Assembly: GCA_900110395.1 (NCBI GenBank)
Contig: FODP01000014.1
Coordinates: 62,001 to 126,000 of the forward strand
Direction: 5' to 3'
From: Rhodospirillales bacterium URHD0017
GTDB taxonomy: Bacteria > Pseudomonadota > Alphaproteobacteria > Reyranellales > Reyranellaceae
DNA: 64,000 nucleotides
This document shows, piece after piece, positions 7,216 through 15,591 of this stretch (its first letter is position 1; each line of letters opens with the position of its first letter). The notes beneath the pieces are model-generated. The model did no database searches and had not been told where the DNA came from. It saw nothing but the letters and a program-made list of their open reading frames with translations. The translations under genes and the position numbers were made by a program.

Positions 7216-9528
7216 ATGGGTGACACCATCGTTGTCCGTTTCAAGGACGACTATGTGGCACTCGCCCCCGGCACTCGCATCGGGCGCTACGTAGTCAGGT
7301 CCGTCCTGGGTCACGGCTCCTTCGGCATCACATATCTTGCTCATGACGGCCAGCTCGGCTCCGATGTCGCCATCAAGGAGTACCTGCCGATGGCGTTAGC
7401 CGTCCGGCACAATGGCGTGACCGTCGTCCCGAACTCGACCAGGGTCGCCGAGCAGTTCACCTGGGGCCGCGACCGTTTCATCGAGGAGGGACATACCCTT
7501 GCCGGCTTTCGCGGCAGGCCGGGCATGGTCCACGTCTATGACTTGGTCGAGGACAATGGGACCGCTTACATCGTCATGGAGCTGGTTCAGGGCTCCACCT
7601 TGGACGAGAAACTCGAGCGGGACGGCCCGCTTTCCGTACAAGACGTGTACCGCCTGCTCCCTCCCTTGCTGGACGTGCTGGCCACGGTGCACCAGGCGGG
7701 CTTCGTGCATCGCGATATCAAGCCCGCGAACATCCTGCTGGATCGGGAGGGACGCCCCATCCTGATCGATTTCGGCGCTGCGCGGGCTGCAATGGCCGCA
7801 CGCACCACCGCCATGACGGCGGTGTTCACGCCGGGCTACGCGGCCGTCGAGCAGTTCATTGAGGCCAAGCAGGGGCCGTGGACCGACATCTATGGGCTCT
7901 CAGCCACGTTCTATCGCGCCATCTCAGGCTGCATGCCGCCAAGATCCGTGGAACGGGCGCTGGACGACGGGTACCAACCCTTAGCCGATCTGAAACCCGC
8001 GGGCTTCCCGGTCCAGCTTCTGCGCGGCATCGACCGTGGGCTTGCCGTACGGCCGGCCGACAGGCCGCAAACCATCGAGCAGTGGCGTGCCGCCCTGTTT
8101 TCGGCACAGGCTGCCGCGCCGCCCGCTGCGCCAGCGTTGGGCCGACGATGGCGGACAGTCGTGTATGCAGGCGTTGGCTCGCTGGCAGTGGTGGCCGCAG
8201 CCGGAACAATCCTGCTCGTGCGGCCAGCCAACCGTACCGCATGGCTTGAGGAAGCCTTGGACAAGGTGTCGAAGCCGGCTGGATGGCTTCAGGACGCGTG
8301 GGACGACGTGTCGAAGCCGGCTGGGCTGCTCATGCCGGGCATCGACAAAGACGGCGAACAGTCGCCGCAGAAGAATGCAGAGGCAAGTCCCGGGGAGGAC
8401 GCCGAGACGGCGGCAAGGCCCGAAGTTGCCTTGCCTCGAGCCGAGGCCCAGGACCTTGCTTCAGCAGACTCCGCCTACAAGCGCGGCGACTTTGCGACCG
8501 CGCTGCAGCTCGTGAGGCCGTTGGCCGATGCCGGGAACTCAAGGGCGCAGACCTACCTGGGTATTATGTACGACAATGGTCAGGGCGTGCCGCAGGACGA
8601 TGCGCAGGCTGTGGCCTGGTACCGCAAGGCTGCCGGCCAGGGCGACCCCCGCGCGCAGACCAATCTGGGTGCTGCGTACGAATCAGGCCGCGGCGTGGCG
8701 CGCGATTTGGGGCAAGCGATTGAATTGTATCGCAAGGCTGCCGATCAACAGGACGTGGCAGCCGAGTACATTCTCGGCAGAATGTACGCAACCGGCCGGG
8801 GGATCCCGCAAGACTACGGGCAGGCTGCCGAATGGTTTCGCAAGGCTGCCGATCACGGAAACGCAGGAGCCCAGTTCAATCTCGGCTTCCTGTACGGCGA
8901 GGGTCGCGGCGTGCCGCAGGACCGCGGCCAGGCGCTCGCGTTGTATCGCAAGGCTGCCAACCAGGGCCACACCGGTGCGCAGACCAACCTGGGTGCCGCG
9001 TACGAAGCAGGCCAAGGAGTGGAGAAGGACTTCGCTCAGGCGGCCGACTGGTATCGCAAGGCCGCCGATCAAGGAAACGCCGTGGCCCAGTACAATCTCG
9101 GCAAACTGTACGGCAGCGGTCGAGGGGTGCCGCAGGACTACCGCGAGGCCATGGGATGGTACCGCAAGGCCGCCGCACAGGACCACGCCCTCGCGGGGGC
9201 CACCCTCGGTTATGCCTACGACGTTGGCCGCGGCGTGCCGCAGGATCCGGCGCAAGCGGCCAACTGGTATCGCAAGGCTGTCGATGACGGAAGCGTCGAT
9301 TCCATGTACGCCCTCGGTCTCTTGTACCAAAAGGGCCGAGGCGTGCCGCAGGATGTTGTCCAGGCCGATAGATGGATCACCCTGGCGGTCCTGCGGTATG
9401 CGGCGTCCGAGAAGATCAAACGTGAAAGAGCGGTCCGGGCGCTGAAAGACCTCGAGAGCACGATGACTCCGGAGCAAATCGAGCGGGCGCAGACGCTCGT
9501 TCGAGAATGGACGGCGAGCGTCCAATGA
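7216..9528 (+). CDS. Membrane Ser/Thr protein kinase with Sel1 repeats
   Basis: A 770-residue Hanks-type kinase. Residues about 24-290 hold the kinase domain: glycine loop LGHGSFGITY, catalytic Lys54 in VAIKEYLP, HRDIKPANILLD (HRD 165-167), IDFGAARA (DFG 185-187) and the activation segment FTPGYAAVEQF. One transmembrane helix follows at about 314-336, then a Ser/Pro/Lys-rich linker. At least seven Sel1-type repeats (unit pattern LG..Y..GRGVPQD..QA..WYRKAA) follow to the C-terminus; these bind proteins or cell-wall components outside the membrane. Start ATG 7216 has GAGG upstream. The kinase half is closely similar to the frameshifted kinase at 37950-40057, so the two are paralogues with different sensor domains. 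Target unknown. Confidence 0.93.
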   Translation: MGDTIVVRFKDDYVALAPGTRIGRYVVRSVLGHGSFGITYLAHDGQLGSDVAIKEYLPMALAVRHNGVTVVPNSTRVAEQFTWGRDRFIEEGHTLAGFRGRPGMVHVYDLVEDNGTAYIVMELVQGSTLDEKLERDGPLSVQDVYRLLPPLLDVLATVHQAGFVHRDIKPANILLDREGRPILIDFGAARAAMAARTTAMTAVFTPGYAAVEQFIEAKQGPWTDIYGLSATFYRAISGCMPPRSVERALDDGYQPLADLKPAGFPVQLLRGIDRGLAVRPADRPQTIEQWRAALFSAQAAAPPAAPALGRRWRTVVYAGVGSLAVVAAAGTILLVRPANRTAWLEEALDKVSKPAGWLQDAWDDVSKPAGLLMPGIDKDGEQSPQKNAEASPGEDAETAARPEVALPRAEAQDLASADSAYKRGDFATALQLVRPLADAGNSRAQTYLGIMYDNGQGVPQDDAQAVAWYRKAAGQGDPRAQTNLGAAYESGRGVARDLGQAIELYRKAADQQDVAAEYILGRMYATGRGIPQDYGQAAEWFRKAADHGNAGAQFNLGFLYGEGRGVPQDRGQALALYRKAANQGHTGAQTNLGAAYEAGQGVEKDFAQAADWYRKAADQGNAVAQYNLGKLYGSGRGVPQDYREAMGWYRKAAAQDHALAGATLGYAYDVGRGVPQDPAQAANWYRKAVDDGSVDSMYALGLLYQKGRGVPQDVVQADRWITLAVLRYAASEKIKRERAVRALKDLESTMTPEQIERAQTLVREWTASVQ

Positions 9529-9660
9529 GGCCGCAGAAGAGCGAGCAGCAGGTCGTCAGGTAGCGGGCGCTTTTCCGTTGTGACGCCGAGGCCGTCGCAT
9601 CAGCGGACAAGGGCTAGGATTGGCCACTGAGCCGGTGATGGCGGCCGCCCAACACCTCGA

Positions 9661-10535
9661 TCAACTTCGACGCTGTGTCCAGACCTGACGAAGGTCGGCC
9701 ATCCAGGAAGGAGGCGTTGGAGGTTCAACGACCGGCGGCGGGGGAAGCAGAACGCCTGGCATTTTGAGCTTGCGCACGGCCTCAAGGGCCTCCTGTCCCA
9801 GGCGCAGGTCCGTCGGCTCGGACCGAAAATAGTCGTAGTACAGCTTGCAGGCGGCCGCGTGGGCCTTGCCGATCCGCGTTTGCTTTTGGTCCCGCCAGAC
9901 GTCGCACATCTTGTGCCCCAGCCCGCCCGGTACTGTCGGAAATCTCACGCGCATGGCTGCTGCCGCGCCTGGCCCCATTGCTTCCTCAAACTCGGGCAGC
10001 GATTTCGCGTACATCATGGCCGGACAATTGATCTGGATCTCAGCCTTGTGGGCGTTGGCGCCGCCGGCCCGCACGAAAACGGTATAGCCGGAATAGCCGG
10101 CGGCATTCGAAGCGGGTTTGATTTCCTTTTCCAAATGAAATTGGAGCATGGTGACCCCGATGTTTTCCTGTGCGAAGTGGTCCTTCACGGACTTAAACGC
10201 ACGTGGGACTTCGCTTGCCGTCGACATCACCAACGTGCAGCGCGAAAGGTCCTTGATCTCATCCCAGTTGCCACCGTAGTCCTCTGTGACCTTTTTAAGG
10301 GCGCGCTCCCACTTTTGTCGCCGGGCGGTTGTATCACCACGGCGTCAGGGAACTTCTTGGCGATCTCCTTCACCTGCTCCACTACGCGCTGCTGTATGTC
10401 CTTGCGTGGGTCGCTCTTGATGTATCTGTCGGTGGCGCTCTTAAAATAGACGCCGGCCATGATCTGCTTTTGCTTCTGCTGCAATTCCTCCTGAAAGGTC
10501 AGAGGCTTCTTCGTCGTAGCAAAAGGGTTCTTCAT
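9661..10535 (-). pseudogene. RelA/SpoT-like nucleotidyltransferase gene, single-base frameshift
   Basis: Two minus-strand frames together encode one protein of about 291 residues. The first (from ATG 10535) ends IAKKFPDAVVIQPPGDK; the second resumes KWERALKKVTEDYGGNWDEI and runs to 9661. Restoring one A in the AAAA run near 10310-10315 fuses them as PPGDKKWERALKK. The joined protein has the motif order of RelA_SpoT synthetase-like domains: IKDLSRCTLVM (compare I.D..G.R), AAGYSGYTVFV and the AEIQIN segment (compare vEiQi). There is no HD hydrolase or TGS domain, so it resembles small alarmone synthetases or RelA/SpoT-type toxins. The frame break may be an assembly error or a real mutation. No antitoxin-like partner is evident next to it. 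Confidence 0.6.
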
Positions 10536-10817
10536 GGAAGCCTCGCCTCCCGATGCGGCAGCGGCCCGTTCCGTGCCGACTGGTTGGGTGTTAGCACACT
10601 TATGCGCCTGTCCCGATATTTTCTGCAGAAGCCCTGCATATCCCAGCCCGATTGTGGGCAGCGATCACGGCAAAACCGACCGGCCTGAGGCAACGGATCC
10701 AAAAAAATGTAGCAGCCACGGCCTTAAATAGATGCGCAGCCGGCTCATAATAGTGACTGGACGTCTCCGGCGCTTCGTTGCAGAACAGGCGCGCCACTCG
10801 CCGGGAGAAATGGGATC

Positions 10818-11759
10818 ATGGCCGCAGCGCGGATCAAAGGCGTTCTTTCGCCCGTCGTCACCCCCTTCAAGCGCGACCTGTCGCCCGACGTCGGCCGTTT
10901 CATCGCGCATTGCAAGTGGCTGCTCAGCCAGGATTGCGGGCTGGCGGTGTTCGGCACGAACTCCGAGGCCAACTCGATGTCGGCCAAGGAGCGCATGGCG
11001 CTGCTCGAGGCCATCGTCTCGGCCGGCGTGCCGACCGACCGCATGATGCCTGGCACCGGCGCCTGCTCGATCAACGAGGCGGCCGAAGTGAGCGCGCACG
11101 CCACCAAGCTCGGCGTCGGCGGCGTGCTGATGCTGCCGCCGTTCTACTACAAGGGCGTGCCGGAAGAGGGGCTGTTCCGTTTTTTCTCGGAAGTGGTGCA
11201 GCGCGTCGGCGACGATCGCCTGCGCGTCTATCTCTATCACATCCCGCCGGTCTCGGCGGTGCCGATCACACACAAGCTCGTCGAACGGCTGATGAAGGCG
11301 TACCCCAAGCAGATCGCCGGCATGAAGGACAGCGCCGACGACTGGGCGCACACCAAGAGCATGATCGACGCCTTCGCCAAGGACGGCTTCGACGTCTTCT
11401 CGGGCAACGAGAAGCCGCTGATCGACAACATCAAGTCGGGCGGCGCGGGCTGCATCAGCGCCACGGCCAACATCAACCCGGGCAAGATCGCCGAGACCTA
11501 CAAGAAGTACGCCACGCCCGAGGGCGAGAAGCTGCAGGGGTGGATCAACGAAGTGCGCGGCGTCATGCAGGGCTACGTCATGATCCCGGCATTGAAGTAC
11601 TGCGTCGCCCACTACGGCAGCGATGCTGCCTGGACGCCGGTCCGCCCGCCGCTGGTCGAGACCGACGAGAAGGCCGGCAAGGACATGATCGCCAAGCTCG
11701 ACAAGCTCGGCTTCACCATGCCGGGGCTGAAGCAGGCGATGGCGGTGGCGGCCGAATAG
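10818..11759 (+). CDS. Dihydrodipicolinate synthase/N-acetylneuraminate lyase family aldolase
   Basis: A 313-residue class I aldolase of the DapA/NanA family (TIM barrel, Schiff base to pyruvate-like substrates). Visible active-site features are the FGTNSEANSMSAKER substrate loop in place of the usual GTTGE, Tyr in VYLYHIPPVSAVPI, and the Schiff-base Lys in IAGMKDSADD. The GTNSE variant and lack of lysine-pathway neighbours argue for a catabolic aldolase or dehydratase rather than true DapA. It sits alone between convergent and divergent genes. The upstream 10536-10817 shows no coding potential. Confidence 0.85.
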   Translation: MAAARIKGVLSPVVTPFKRDLSPDVGRFIAHCKWLLSQDCGLAVFGTNSEANSMSAKERMALLEAIVSAGVPTDRMMPGTGACSINEAAEVSAHATKLGVGGVLMLPPFYYKGVPEEGLFRFFSEVVQRVGDDRLRVYLYHIPPVSAVPITHKLVERLMKAYPKQIAGMKDSADDWAHTKSMIDAFAKDGFDVFSGNEKPLIDNIKSGGAGCISATANINPGKIAETYKKYATPEGEKLQGWINEVRGVMQGYVMIPALKYCVAHYGSDAAWTPVRPPLVETDEKAGKDMIAKLDKLGFTMPGLKQAMAVAAE

Positions 11760-11763
11760 GCCG

Positions 11764-13326
11764 TTAGTCGTCGGTGCGGCCCTTCAGGACCGCCTTGTAG
11801 CCAACCGCCAGCTCATAGGTCACTTCGACGGCCTTGTCGGCGAACGCGAACGTCGCGCGCGCGGCGTCGTCGTTGCCGAGCGTCTGGACCTCCAGGACGA
11901 GACTCGTACCGTCGGCCGACCAGGTACCGCGGGCGGCACTCAGCCCGTAGCGCAGGCGTCCGCCCACGGGTCTGTGCCCGTCGAAGCCGATCGGTCCGCC
12001 GAACCGTCCCGCCGGCGGGCCGCCGGGGCCACCGGCGACCTCGTAGTCGAAGGACGGCTCGGCGCCGTCGAGGTTCAGGGTGATGGCCGTGATGCGCGTC
12101 TCGTTGGCGTCGAACCGCCACGTCTTGCCGGAGACGGCTTTGGCCATCGCCGGCTGCGCGCTGGCCGGAGCCGGCTGCTCGATGGCCGCCTCCTTGATCT
12201 TTTCGGCAAGTGCCGCCGTTGCCGCGGGGTCCGGCGCAAGCGGCGCGTCGCCGGTCACGGCGCCCGAGAGTTGGTCCACGATTGTCGCAAAGCCGTAGCG
12301 TGGTCTGGCCGGCATGCCGTTCGCGGTCGAAAAGCGCGCCGAGCCGGTCATCACCGCCACGATGTCGAGCTTGGGCATGACGACGATGAGCTGGCGGTCA
12401 TAGCCGACCGCCATGTAGGCGTCGCGGCCCGGCATTACCCAGAATTGGCTGCCGTAGCGCAGCTCCTTTGCCCAGGCCTCGCGCATGTCGACGTCGGCCT
12501 TGCGCACGTTCTCGATCCACGACGCCGGTAGGATCTGCTTTCCTTCCCACACGCCGCCGCGCAGGTAGAGATAGCCGATCTTCGCCATGTCGCGCGGATG
12601 CAGATAGAGACCGGCGCCGCCGCCCGAGATGCCTTGCGGGTCGCCCCGCCACAACACGTCGTCGATGCCGAGCGGTCCGAACAGGACCTCGCGCCCGTAG
12701 TCGAGCGCGCTCTTGCCCGTCACCTTCGTCAGGATGGCCGACAGCAGGTGGCTGTTGCCGCTGTCGTAGTAGAAGAGCGTGCCCGGCGCCGTCGCCATCG
12801 GCTGGTCGAGGATGTACTGCTGCCAGTCGGGACTGCGCTCCATGGCGAAGAAAGACCGCGGGACACCGTCCAGGCCCTCGGTCCATTCGAGTCCCGATGT
12901 CATGTCGAGCAGGTGTCGGATCGTGATCGCCTTCTTGGCGTCGCCGATGTCGGCGATGGTGCGGTCGGCGAAGAACTCCATGACCCGCCGATCGGTGCTG
13001 TCGAGCTTGCCGTCCCGCATTGCCATGGCGACCAGCGTGCTGACGACCGACTTGGTGGACGAGTTGATGCGGTGCTTCAGGCCGGCGCGGAACGGCGCGT
13101 AGATCGCCTCCAGCACGATGCGGCCGTGGCGCGTCACCAGCAGGCTGTCCATGTTGTTCACGCCGCCGAACTCGACCAGCCGGGCGAGCCGCTCGGAGCT
13201 CTGTTCCTCGGGAGAGGAGGTCGCCCATTCCTTGGTTGGCCACGGCTGGGGCTTTTCCTGTGCTGTCGCCGGCAATGCGCACAGCAGGGCGCTGATTGCG
13301 AGAAGGACCTTCGACAGCCGATGCAT
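11764..13326 (-). CDS. Secreted serine hydrolase, beta-lactamase/class C fold
   Basis: About 520 residues starting at ATG 13326; this start gives a clean signal peptide (MHRLSKVLLAISALLCALPATA, cleavage near AQEKP), whereas the longer frame to 13392 would mask it. The mature protein has the class C beta-lactamase/penicillin-binding-fold motifs: SxxK in NSSTKSVVST and the tyrosine motif in FYYDSGNSHLL. A C-terminal domain of about 130 residues has beta-sandwich-like composition. Members act as esterases, D-aminopeptidases or beta-lactamase-like enzymes in the periplasm; the specific substrate is unknown. Its stop lies four bases from the convergent aldolase stop. Confidence 0.85.
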   Translation of the reverse strand: MHRLSKVLLAISALLCALPATAQEKPQPWPTKEWATSSPEEQSSERLARLVEFGGVNNMDSLLVTRHGRIVLEAIYAPFRAGLKHRINSSTKSVVSTLVAMAMRDGKLDSTDRRVMEFFADRTIADIGDAKKAITIRHLLDMTSGLEWTEGLDGVPRSFFAMERSPDWQQYILDQPMATAPGTLFYYDSGNSHLLSAILTKVTGKSALDYGREVLFGPLGIDDVLWRGDPQGISGGGAGLYLHPRDMAKIGYLYLRGGVWEGKQILPASWIENVRKADVDMREAWAKELRYGSQFWVMPGRDAYMAVGYDRQLIVVMPKLDIVAVMTGSARFSTANGMPARPRYGFATIVDQLSGAVTGDAPLAPDPAATAALAEKIKEAAIEQPAPASAQPAMAKAVSGKTWRFDANETRITAITLNLDGAEPSFDYEVAGGPGGPPAGRFGGPIGFDGHRPVGGRLRYGLSAARGTWSADGTSLVLEVQTLGNDDAARATFAFADKAVEVTYELAVGYKAVLKGRTDD

Positions 13327-13401
13327 TGCGGCCTCCGTTCGGAAGCACACTAAAGCACGGCCGTGGTTTGACTTCACGTCCACCATGACCACATAGGCGT
13401 C

Positions 13402-14057
13402 ATGTCCAGGCTCACGCTGGCGCTCGCTTCAGCAGGAATGATCCTCGTCTACCTCGGTCTCGCCATCGTGGGTTGGGGCGGCTCGATGCGTTCTTCGCCA
13501 ATCCGGCGCGCACCGCGCTGGTCATAGTGACTGCGGCGATGGCCGGTGTGGCCCTGTTCAGCTCGGCGAAGCTCAGCACCGGTGAACGCGAGGATCGCTC
13601 CAACCGCTGGGTCATCGGCGCGCTGGGCGTGATCGGCTTTCTGTCGGCTCGGCTGCCGGCGTACACCGACCGCAAGGAGTGCTGGACGATCGATGGCGAT
13701 GTCGTGCGCTGGATCGGAGTCACCCTCTATGCAGTCGGCGGCGCGCTGCGGCTGTGGCCCGTCTTCGCGCTCGGCCGCCGCTTCAGCGGGCTGGTCGCGA
13801 TCCAGCCCGGCCATACGCTGGTGACGGACGGCATCTATCGCACCATCCGCAACCCGAGCTACGTCGGCTTGCTGGTGCTGTCGCTGGGTTGGGCGCTTGC
13901 GTTCCGCTCGCTCGCAGGCGTGCTGCTGGTGGTGCTCATGGTCCCGCCGCTGATCGCGCGCATCCGATCGGAGGAAACGCTGCTGCGTTCGCAGTTCGGC
14001 GAAGCGTACGCCGCGTATTGCTCCCGCACGTGGCGACTGTTTCCCGGCCTCTACTAG
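13402..14057 (+). pseudogene. ICMT-like membrane methyltransferase, single-base frameshift
   Basis: From ATG 13402 one frame reads a typical N-terminal helix (MSRLTLALASAGMILVYLG, then LAIVGWGG). The continuation LDAFFANPARTALVIVTAAM lies in another frame and runs to 14057. Restoring one C in the GGCGGCTCGAT stretch near 13482-13485 joins them into about 218 residues, the expected length and architecture for this family. The C-terminal half has the isoprenylcysteine carboxyl methyltransferase-like signature: RFSGLVAIQPGHTLVTDGIY, RTIRNPSYVG and the late EE.LLR.QFGEAY.AYC segment. If unrepaired, a TTG at 13473 could yield a shortened 194-residue protein lacking the first helix. The natural substrate of bacterial members is mostly unknown. 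Confidence 0.7.
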
Positions 14058-14061
14058 ACGT

Positions 14062-15375
14062 TCAGCGGCGTTCGATGTCGGCACCGCAGGCGGCGAGCTT
14101 CCCGGTCATGGCATCGTAGCCACGATCCAGGTGGTCGAGGCCGTCGAGGGTTGTTTCTCCCTTTGCTCCAAGTCCGGCAAGGACGAGAGCGGCAGCAGCC
14201 CGCACGTCGGTGCAGGTGACAGCGGCGCCATGCAGCCGCTCGATACCTCTGATCCGCGCGGTGCGGCCGCGAACGGCGATGTCGGCACCCATCTTCCGCA
14301 ACTCGTCGACATGGCGGAAGCGCTGCTCGAAGATGTTCTCGGTGATCGTGCTCGTCCCTGCGGCAGCAGCCAGCAGCGCCATCGTTGGAGCCTGCAGGTC
14401 GGTCGCGAAGCCGGGATAAGGCGCGGTCGTGAGATCGACGCCTGTCAGGCCACCTTCGGCTCGTCGGGCGACGACGCCCTCTGCGGTCTTGCGCAAGTGG
14501 ACGCCCGCGGCATCGAACGACGAGGCGGCAACGCCCAGCAGGTCGACACGCCCGCGCGCCAGGAGCAGTTCGCCGTCGGTGAGGGCAGCCGCGCAGGCAA
14601 GCGTGCCGAACTCGATGCGGTCGGGCAGCACGGTGTGGACGGCGCCGCCCAATTGCGCATCGCCTTCGATCGTGAGCACGTGTGTGCCGAGGCCCGCGAT
14701 CCTGGCGCCCATCGCGATCAGGCAGGTGGCGAGGTCGGCAATCTCCGGCTCACGGGCGGCATTGCGGATGGTCGTCGTGCCTGCCGCAGCAACAGCCGCC
14801 AGCAGGAGGTTCTCGGTAGCGCCGACCGACGGCTGAGGCAGCAGGATAGCGGCGCCGCGCAGGCCATCGCGCGCCGTCGCGCGGATCGTGCCGGCGGTGA
14901 GGTCGATCGAGGCACCCATCGCGCGCAGGCCGGCGATATGGAAATCGATGCCGCGCAGGCCGATGGCATCGCCGCCCGGCATCGGCAGCGCCGCCTCGCC
15001 GCAGCGCGCGAGCAATGCGCCGAGCAGCAGCACTGAAGCGCGCATGCGGGTGACCAGTTCGGGATCGATGCGCTGCGGCTGCACGCGATCGGCCGCGATC
15101 GTCACGGCAAGACCAGACTCAGCTGTCGACCAGTGCATGTCGCAGCCCAGGCGCTGCAGCAGGGCCGCCAGCACGGCGACGTCGAGATTGGCCGGCACGT
15201 TTCGCAAGGTCACCAGATGCGGCGTCAGCAGCGCCGATACCATCAGCGGCAGCACGGCGTTCTTGGCGCCGCTGATCGGATAGGTGCCGACGAGCGGACG
15301 ACTGCCGCGGATGATCAGCTTGCTCCCGGTGGTGGGCCGCCACCAGGGAGCGGCCATCGAGAGGGAGGTACTCAT
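14062..15375 (-). CDS. murA: UDP-N-acetylglucosamine 1-carboxyvinyltransferase with Cys-to-Asp active site
   Basis: A 437-residue MurA, which transfers enolpyruvate from PEP to UDP-GlcNAc in the first committed step of peptidoglycan synthesis. The hallmark SGAKNAVLPLMVSALLT (Lys and Asn that bind substrate) is present, as are RFRHVDELRKMGADI and GLDHLDRGYD. At the position of the catalytic/fosfomycin-target cysteine (E. coli Cys115, in PGGC.IG) this protein reads PGGDAIG, with Asp at residue 136. That Cys-to-Asp change occurs naturally in Mycobacterium and Chlamydia MurA and gives intrinsic fosfomycin resistance while keeping activity. It is transcribed away from the GNAT attenuator. It may be the only MurA or a second copy; the window cannot show which. 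Confidence 0.88.
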   Translation of the reverse strand: MSTSLSMAAPWWRPTTGSKLIIRGSRPLVGTYPISGAKNAVLPLMVSALLTPHLVTLRNVPANLDVAVLAALLQRLGCDMHWSTAESGLAVTIAADRVQPQRIDPELVTRMRASVLLLGALLARCGEAALPMPGGDAIGLRGIDFHIAGLRAMGASIDLTAGTIRATARDGLRGAAILLPQPSVGATENLLLAAVAAAGTTTIRNAAREPEIADLATCLIAMGARIAGLGTHVLTIEGDAQLGGAVHTVLPDRIEFGTLACAAALTDGELLLARGRVDLLGVAASSFDAAGVHLRKTAEGVVARRAEGGLTGVDLTTAPYPGFATDLQAPTMALLAAAAGTSTITENIFEQRFRHVDELRKMGADIAVRGRTARIRGIERLHGAAVTCTDVRAAAALVLAGLGAKGETTLDGLDHLDRGYDAMTGKLAACGADIERR

Positions 15376-15400
15376 GGGGCAGACGATACTGGAGGCCGCG

Positions 15401-15430
15401 TTGACAGCGCCATCATCGCGGGCCTATAAA
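15401..15430 (+). promoter_or_regulatory. Sigma70-type promoter for GNAT operon leader
   Basis: A consensus -35 TTGACA (15401-15406) and -10 TATAAA (15425-15430) are separated by 18 bases. With standard spacing, transcription starts at 15437, which is the A of an ATG, so the leader transcript would be leaderless. It reads away from murA, whose start is at 15375. Confidence 0.7.
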
Positions 15431-15436
15431 ATGGCC

Positions 15437-15487
15437 ATGACCACGAACCTGCTCCAGAAGGGTTGGTACTTTACGCTGCTGAAATAG
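15437..15487 (+). CDS. Aromatic leader peptide (MTTNLLQKGWYFTLLK), attenuator
   Basis: A 16-codon open frame beginning exactly at the predicted transcript 5' end and ending at TAG 15485-15487. It contains consecutive Trp, Tyr and Phe codons (15464-15472) in KGWYFTLLK. An upstream in-frame ATG at 15431 falls inside the promoter region, before the predicted start of transcription. Aromatic leader peptides of this kind, translated from a 5'-terminal AUG, are known from the trpL leaders of rhizobia, which control trpE. Here the downstream genes are acetyltransferases, so the sensed signal (aromatic amino acid, charged tRNA or an arrest-inducing drug) is inferred. The peptide has no other recognised homology. 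Confidence 0.6.
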   Translation: MTTNLLQKGWYFTLLK

Positions 15488-15521
15488 GCGGCGCGAAGGG
15501 TTGTGACCTGACGAAGCCGCC
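15487..15521 (+). promoter_or_regulatory. Possible antiterminator pairing
   Basis: GGCGGC at 15487-15492, beginning on the last base of the leader stop codon, is the exact complement of GCCGCC at 15516-15521 in the left arm of the terminator. Pairing here would prevent the terminator hairpin. A ribosome stalled on the W-Y-F codons leaves this element free, whereas one that reaches the stop codon covers it. Confidence 0.5.
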
Positions 15522-15537
15522 GCTTCCCGGCGGCTTC
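15513..15537 (+). terminator. Attenuator terminator hairpin
   Basis: A perfect 10-bp stem, GAAGCCGCCG (15513-15522) with CGGCGGCTTC (15528-15537), and a five-base loop. The following TGTGTTTCTGG is only a weak U-rich tail, so termination may be partial. It lies between the leader peptide and the first GNAT gene. Confidence 0.65.
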
Positions 15538-15591
15538 TGTGTTTCTGGAGAGGGCCTCCGGGCCGCGGCGGGACCGCAAACGGAGGACGAC

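Noticed and set aside
8460..9440. Direct DNA repeats as a CRISPR-like array
   Set aside because: The periodicity is about 108 bases and matches the in-frame Sel1 protein repeats of the kinase; there are no constant short repeats with unique spacers.
12398..13353. Long opposite-frame and same-strand ORFs over the beta-lactamase-fold gene
   Set aside because: They are high-GC shadow frames with Arg/Ala/Pro-rich composition and no motifs; the signal peptide and SxxK motif support only the frame at 11764-13326.
14062..15375. AroA (EPSP synthase) instead of MurA
   Set aside because: The SGAKNAVLPL motif and FRHVDELRKMGADI block are specific to MurA; the family resemblance of the fold explains any overlap.
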